DNA of 45,182 nt from JBFHRB01 sp041591915 (lineage in GTDB: Bacteria > Actinomycetota > Nitriliruptoria > Nitriliruptorales > Nitriliruptoraceae), in contig JBFHRB010000002.1 of the NCBI GenBank assembly GCA_041591915.1, forward strand, positions 1-45,182, given 5' to 3'. Each line of letters starts with the position of its first letter. Position 1 is the first letter of the stretch. Under the pieces are notes generated by a model. It was not told the DNA's origin and ran no database searches. It saw nothing but the letters and a program-made list of their open reading frames with translations. A program made the translations under genes and the position numbers. Of this stretch, positions 41,930 through 45,182 are shown in pieces.

Positions 41930-42632
41930 CGCGATCCCCCGCGAGGTAGTCGCGCACGGCCCGATCGGGCGACGCCTCGACGTCGTCGAACGTGCCGGCG
42001 ACCGCGACCCGGCCGTCGACCATGACGAGGACCCGCTCAGCGAGGCGGCGTGCCTGCGCGAGGTCGTGCGTCACCCACACGATCGGCATCCCGTCACCCG
42101 CCAGGAGCCTCGCGAGGCCTTCGAGGCCCGTCCTCGACGCCGGGTCGAGCGCCGACGTCGGCTCGTCCATCAGGAGCGCCTCGGGCGCCGTGATCAACGT
42201 TCGGGCGAGGCAGACGCGCTGCGCCTCCCCACCGGACAGCCGCCGCGCGTCGCGGTCCAGGAACGACGCGTCGAGCTCGGCGCGCCCGAGCGCCGAGACC
42301 ATCGTGGCACGGTCGGCACCCGGAGAGGCCACCTCCAGGTTGTCCGCGACGCTCCCCTCGAAGGGCGTCGGTCGCTGGAAGACCATGCCGACCGACCGAC
42401 GAAGCCGGAGAGGGTCCGCGTCGGCGAGTTGCTCGCCCCGGAACCGGATCGACCCGGTGGTCGGCACGTCGAGGCGGTTGCAGAGCCGCAGCAGCGTGGA
42501 CTTGCCGGCACCGGACGGGCCGAGGACACACGTGATGCCCTCGGCCCGGATGGTCGCCGTCACGCCCCGCAGGATGTCCGACCCGTCGGACCCGACGACG
42601 TGGACGTCGTCGAAGGCGAAGAGGTCGGCCAC
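41919..42632 (-). CDS. fetA: FetA-like ABC ATPase
   Basis: A 237-residue ATPase. Walker A is GPSGAGKSTLLRL, the signature LSGGEAQRVCLARTL, Walker B ALLMDEPTSALD, and the H-loop WVTHDLAQARRL. The GTG at 42632 starts MADLFAFDDVHVVG seven bases after the dodecin stop; a longer frame upstream is rejected as it runs inside dodecin. It is the energy partner of the FetB-like permease and overlaps it by 11 bases. FetAB export of iron is the family role; the substrate here is not proven. Confidence 0.9.
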   Translation of the reverse strand: MADLFAFDDVHVVGSDGSDILRGVTATIRAEGITCVLGPSGAGKSTLLRLCNRLDVPTTGSIRFRGEQLADADPLRLRRSVGMVFQRPTPFEGSVADNLEVASPGADRATMVSALGRAELDASFLDRDARRLSGGEAQRVCLARTLITAPEALLMDEPTSALDPASRTGLEGLARLLAGDGMPIVWVTHDLAQARRLAERVLVMVDGRVAVAGTFDDVEASPDRAVRDYLAGDRDGP

Positions 42633-42639
42633 CCCCGGC

Positions 42640-42843
42640 TCAGCGTTCGATGCGGAACTTGATGCGGATGTGCGTGTGGTACTCGGAGACGCCGTCGGCG
42701 TCGACGACGGCCGAGGTCTCGAGGACGTGGAAGCCCTCGATGCCACGGATCGTCTTCTGCGCCTCCTTCAACGCCTGGTCGGCGGCGTCCTGCCAGGACT
42801 CGGTCGAGACGCCGACGAGGTCGATGGTCTTGATGACGGCCAC
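42640..42843 (-). CDS. dodecin
   Basis: A 67-residue flavin-binding dodecin, which assembles into a 12-mer that stores riboflavin or FMN pairs. The sequence MAVIKTIDLVGVSTESWQDA with the Trp of the flavin stack, VVDADGVSEYHTHIRIKFRI, is a clear match. GTG at 42843 has AGGAG six bases upstream. It sits 14 bases after the DUF2090 stop and seven bases before the FetA-like gene, an unusual operon. Confidence 0.94.
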   Translation of the reverse strand: MAVIKTIDLVGVSTESWQDAADQALKEAQKTIRGIEGFHVLETSAVVDADGVSEYHTHIRIKFRIER

Positions 42844-42857
42844 GGTCGCTCCTGTGA

Positions 42858-43763
42858 TCAGGCCTCGGCGGCCTGGTAGACGTCGATGAACCGCTTGAAG
42901 CGTGCGGCGATGTCGGCCGTCGCCTCCTCGCGGCTCATCTCGTTCGCCACGTACGCCTCGACGCCGGGCGACCAGATGGACCGGCCGATCGCGAAGCCCT
43001 GGTAGGCCGGAACCGGCGCGCCCATCTCGAGCCAGTGGTCCACGGCGCTGTCGTCCGCACCGCGGCCGAGGACGACGGCGATGACACCGTCGCGGCCACC
43101 CTGCCGGATGGTCGTGTCGAGTCGCTCGCAGTCCTCGCGCTTGTCGAGGCCCTCGATCTTCCAGATGTCCACCTCGATGCCGCGTCCGAGGATCTCTTCG
43201 ATCGACGCGATCGTGAGGTCCGGACGGACCTCCGTGTCGTAGCGCCTCTGGTCACCGTCGACGGAGGCCATGTCGGCATCGTTGGCCGGGACGAGGAGCT
43301 CGAACAGGAACTTGCGGTCGTTCGCGTGGAGCCACTCGCCGAGGCGCTTGAGGCGCGTGGCCGAGTAGTCCTTGTCCTCGTCGCTGTCGCCGGGGTTCCA
43401 GCGCACGAGGACCTTGCACCAGGTCGGGTCGTACGCCTCGATGTGCTTGCCGAAGTCGTCGCCGTACTCGAAATCGAAGGTGTTCATGCCCGACTTCTCG
43501 GCCGGCATGGCGAAGGGGACGCCCATCTCCTTCGCGGCGCGGACGACGTCCTCGCCCATCTCCTCGTCGGCGAGCACGCCGGCGCCCTCGGGCAGGCCGC
43601 CCTCGTTGGCCTTGAGGAAGCCCTCCCAGACCAGCTTCTTGGCATCGCGCAACCGGGCGTACTCGTCCGGGGTCGGGTCGCCGGTGACACCGAACTTCTT
43701 CTTGAAGCTCCCGCGGTGGTCGAAGGCGAGGATGAAGAGCTGCTTGTCGTAACCCAGCGACAT
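42858..43763 (-). CDS. DUF2090-family protein (IolC C-terminal-like aldolase)
   Basis: A 301-residue TIM-barrel protein of the DUF2090 family, the C-terminal part of some IolC sugar kinases with 2-deoxy-5-keto-gluconate 6-phosphate aldolase-like features. Landmarks are QLFILAFDHRGSFKKKFG, VLADEEMGEDVVRAAKEMGV, CKVLVRWNPGDSDEDKD, IWKIEGLDKREDCERL, VVLGRGADDSAVDHW and GFAIGRSIWSPGVEAY. AGGGAG seven bases before the ATG at 43763 marks the start. No inositol genes are seen nearby. It heads the unit with dodecin and FetAB, so a stand-alone sugar-phosphate aldolase is one guess; the true reaction is unknown. Confidence 0.85.
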   Translation of the reverse strand: MSLGYDKQLFILAFDHRGSFKKKFGVTGDPTPDEYARLRDAKKLVWEGFLKANEGGLPEGAGVLADEEMGEDVVRAAKEMGVPFAMPAEKSGMNTFDFEYGDDFGKHIEAYDPTWCKVLVRWNPGDSDEDKDYSATRLKRLGEWLHANDRKFLFELLVPANDADMASVDGDQRRYDTEVRPDLTIASIEEILGRGIEVDIWKIEGLDKREDCERLDTTIRQGGRDGVIAVVLGRGADDSAVDHWLEMGAPVPAYQGFAIGRSIWSPGVEAYVANEMSREEATADIAARFKRFIDVYQAAEA

Positions 43764-43837
43764 GTGTGGTCTCCCTGACGTGCTCGGGGGTGGGGGCGGC
43801 GCGCGCGGCGGTCATGACGGCGCCATCGGTCGGCCGC

Positions 43838-43843
43838 AGGATA
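43838..43843 (-). promoter_or_regulatory. candidate -10 box of the DUF2090-dodecin-fetAB unit
   Basis: TATCCT on the minus strand lies 75 bases before the DUF2090 ATG. It is the only TANNNT box that fits in the 152-base gap. No clear -35 is seen. Confidence 0.3.
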
Positions 43844-43915
43844 GTGACGGCCAGCCGGTTTTCGGCGGGTCGATCCGATCAGGTGGTCAGGCGCGCGCGG
43901 GGGCCGGACGCGGCC

Positions 43916-45142
43916 CTAGAACGATGTGGTCGTCCGCGGGCTCGTCTCCGGCCGCAGCAGCAGCTCCGCCAGCAGGACCTTTCGGGGGTCGGCACCCTCG
44001 ATGCGCCCGCCAGCGGCGAGCGAGGTGGGGGTGACCCCGCCGAGGCACATCGATCCGAGCGTCGAGATGTCCAGCACCAGGTCCGGCTCGTCCTGCGTGC
44101 GGCCGACGTGACCGCCCCCGCCCTCGACGACGAGCTCCCAGCGGCCCGCGTTGTCGGGGACGAGCGTGTCGGTCACTTCCAGGACGAGTCGCCCGTCGAT
44201 CGGGTAGAGGCGCGTGCCGAGCACGCGCGGGAGGTCCAGGATCCGGACCCACAGGTGGTCGTGCCGCTCCTGGCTGACGAGCTGGCGGCTGTCGTCGAGC
44301 AGCCACCGGATCGGCTCGTCGTCGGTGCACGCACCAGCCGACACCGAGCGGACGAGGTCCATGTCGAGCGCGTAGCGCCACAGGGCCGCGTAGGTGGCAG
44401 GCGAGCCCGCCTGCAGGTCCACGATCTGCACCTCGCTCGCGGGCAGGGCGCCGTTCCAGCGGTTGTTCACGCGGTAGGACAGGTAGCCGTCCACACCGCC
44501 CTCTGGCAGCACGTAGGCGACGTGGTGGAACATCCCCCTCCCGTCGCGCCACCCCGGTGGGTCGGCGAGGCGCGTGGTCCACCAACCGGCGGTGCGAGCC
44601 ACCTCGCCCGGCGTGACGGCGCGCACGGCGTCGAACACCTGTGGCAGCACCGTGGCGGCCGTCTCGTCGTCGAGGAGCAGGTACCGGCCCTCGATGGGCG
44701 ACGGCGCCGCGAAGTCGGCACGCGACGTGTCGATCCGCAGGGTGCTCGCGTACACGGCAGCGCCGTAGCCGAAGCGGCCATAGATCGTGGCCTCCGAGGC
44801 GTCCAGCACGGCCACGGGCTCCTCCCGCTCGCGCGCCTCGGCGAACTGCGCCTCCATGAACGCCGTCCCGATGCGCTTCCTCCGGTGGGTCGGCAGCACG
44901 CCGACGCCGGTGACGGCCGCCGCAGGCACCGTGACGCGCCCGGGCAACGTCAGCTCGGACCCGAACGCGCCGGTCGTTCCGACGACCTGGCCGTCGTCCA
45001 CGGCGATCCATGCGCGATCGTCATCGACGTAGGCGAGGAACGCCTCGACCTCGACCGGCCCCCAGTCCTCCCCGAGCGCGGCGGCGAAGGCCATCCCGAA
45101 CACGGCCTGTTCGTCCTCGGTCGCGAGGCGGATCTCGGGCAT
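43916..45142 (-). CDS. Eis-family GNAT acetyltransferase
   Basis: A 408-residue protein with the Eis plan: GNAT domain (VTGVGVLPTHRRKRIGTAFM, the acetyl-CoA loop), a second GNAT-like domain from about 180 to 290, and a C-terminal SCP2-like sterol-carrier fold (LYPIDGRLVLEVTDTLVPDN, LDISTLGSMCLGGVTP). Mycobacterial Eis acetylates aminoglycosides and peptides at many amines; the substrate here is unknown. The ATG at 45142 has GGGAG eight bases upstream and the window ends 40 bases later. It is 152 bases upstream of the DUF2090 gene on the same strand. Confidence 0.87.
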   Translation of the reverse strand: MPEIRLATEDEQAVFGMAFAAALGEDWGPVEVEAFLAYVDDDRAWIAVDDGQVVGTTGAFGSELTLPGRVTVPAAAVTGVGVLPTHRRKRIGTAFMEAQFAEAREREEPVAVLDASEATIYGRFGYGAAVYASTLRIDTSRADFAAPSPIEGRYLLLDDETAATVLPQVFDAVRAVTPGEVARTAGWWTTRLADPPGWRDGRGMFHHVAYVLPEGGVDGYLSYRVNNRWNGALPASEVQIVDLQAGSPATYAALWRYALDMDLVRSVSAGACTDDEPIRWLLDDSRQLVSQERHDHLWVRILDLPRVLGTRLYPIDGRLVLEVTDTLVPDNAGRWELVVEGGGGHVGRTQDEPDLVLDISTLGSMCLGGVTPTSLAAGGRIEGADPRKVLLAELLLRPETSPRTTTSF

Positions 45143-45182
45143 GGGAGTGCTCCCGGCGTGGGCGTGACCCGACGCTAACCCA

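Overview
The window is a very GC-rich, densely packed chromosomal segment with GTG starts, TANNNT-type -10 boxes, several apparently leaderless genes and no insertion sequences, phage genes or CRISPR arrays. The gene content (purS/purQ/purL split type, Fe-S type PurF, serS-tRNA-pheA neighbourhood, DUF5317, DUF4446, Eis-type acetyltransferase, PspC-domain kinase, CarH-type MerR pair) points to an actinobacterium, probably from a deep-branching, non-Streptomyces lineage such as Nitriliruptoria, Acidimicrobiia or relatives. I cannot place it further from the sequence alone.

Layout. 1-7908: de novo purine genes on the minus strand, purS, a membrane HExxH protein, purQ, purL, a 60-aa protein, purF, purM and a truncated membrane protein, with a plus-strand nitroreductase between purQ and purL. 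8008-12139: a LysM membrane protein, a REC-histidine kinase fusion overlapping a DUF523/DUF1722 gene, a thioredoxin with a His/Asp tail and a DUF5317 membrane protein. 12111-14775: a minus-strand unit of a 25-aa peptide, an HD-GYP protein and a degenerate HD protein. 15255-18743: a conserved hypothetical, rnhB, lspA and a Tat-exported multicopper oxidase. 18951-23216: terminator, tRNA-Arg(ACG), tRNA-Ser(GCT), tRNA-Ser(TGA), serS, an SMP-30-like protein, pheA and DUF4446. 23263-30782: larB-larC, a large GGDEF-EAL protein, a PAS histidine kinase, a DsrE-like protein, a protein with two internal repeats and a PH-like membrane protein. 30789-35320: purC, a single-domain response regulator, an SRPBCC protein, purD and purA. 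35527-39272: a LiaFSR-like envelope-stress cluster built on PspC domains. 39314-41156: two tandem CarH-type B12/light regulators. 41153-45142: FetB, FetA, dodecin and DUF2090 in one unit, then an Eis-like acetyltransferase.

How the genes work together. Nine purine genes here (purF, D, S, Q, L, M, C, A in two blocks) cover PRPP to AIR except PurN, plus SAICAR and adenylosuccinate synthesis; purN, purE/K, purB and purH must lie elsewhere. A second theme is signalling: three c-di-GMP-related membrane proteins (HD-GYP, degenerate HD, GGDEF-EAL) appear to share a similar N-terminal multi-pass membrane module, and there are three histidine kinases and two free response regulators. A third theme is metal, flavin and cobalamin chemistry: LarB/LarC (nickel-pincer cofactor), a His-tailed thioredoxin, a multicopper oxidase, FetAB, dodecin and CarH-type regulators.

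The items most worth a second look are the shared membrane module of the c-di-GMP proteins, the membrane HExxH protein inside the purine operon, the PspC kinase that seems to start at CTG, the His-tailed thioredoxin, and the overlapping CTAG stop codons at three convergent gene ends.
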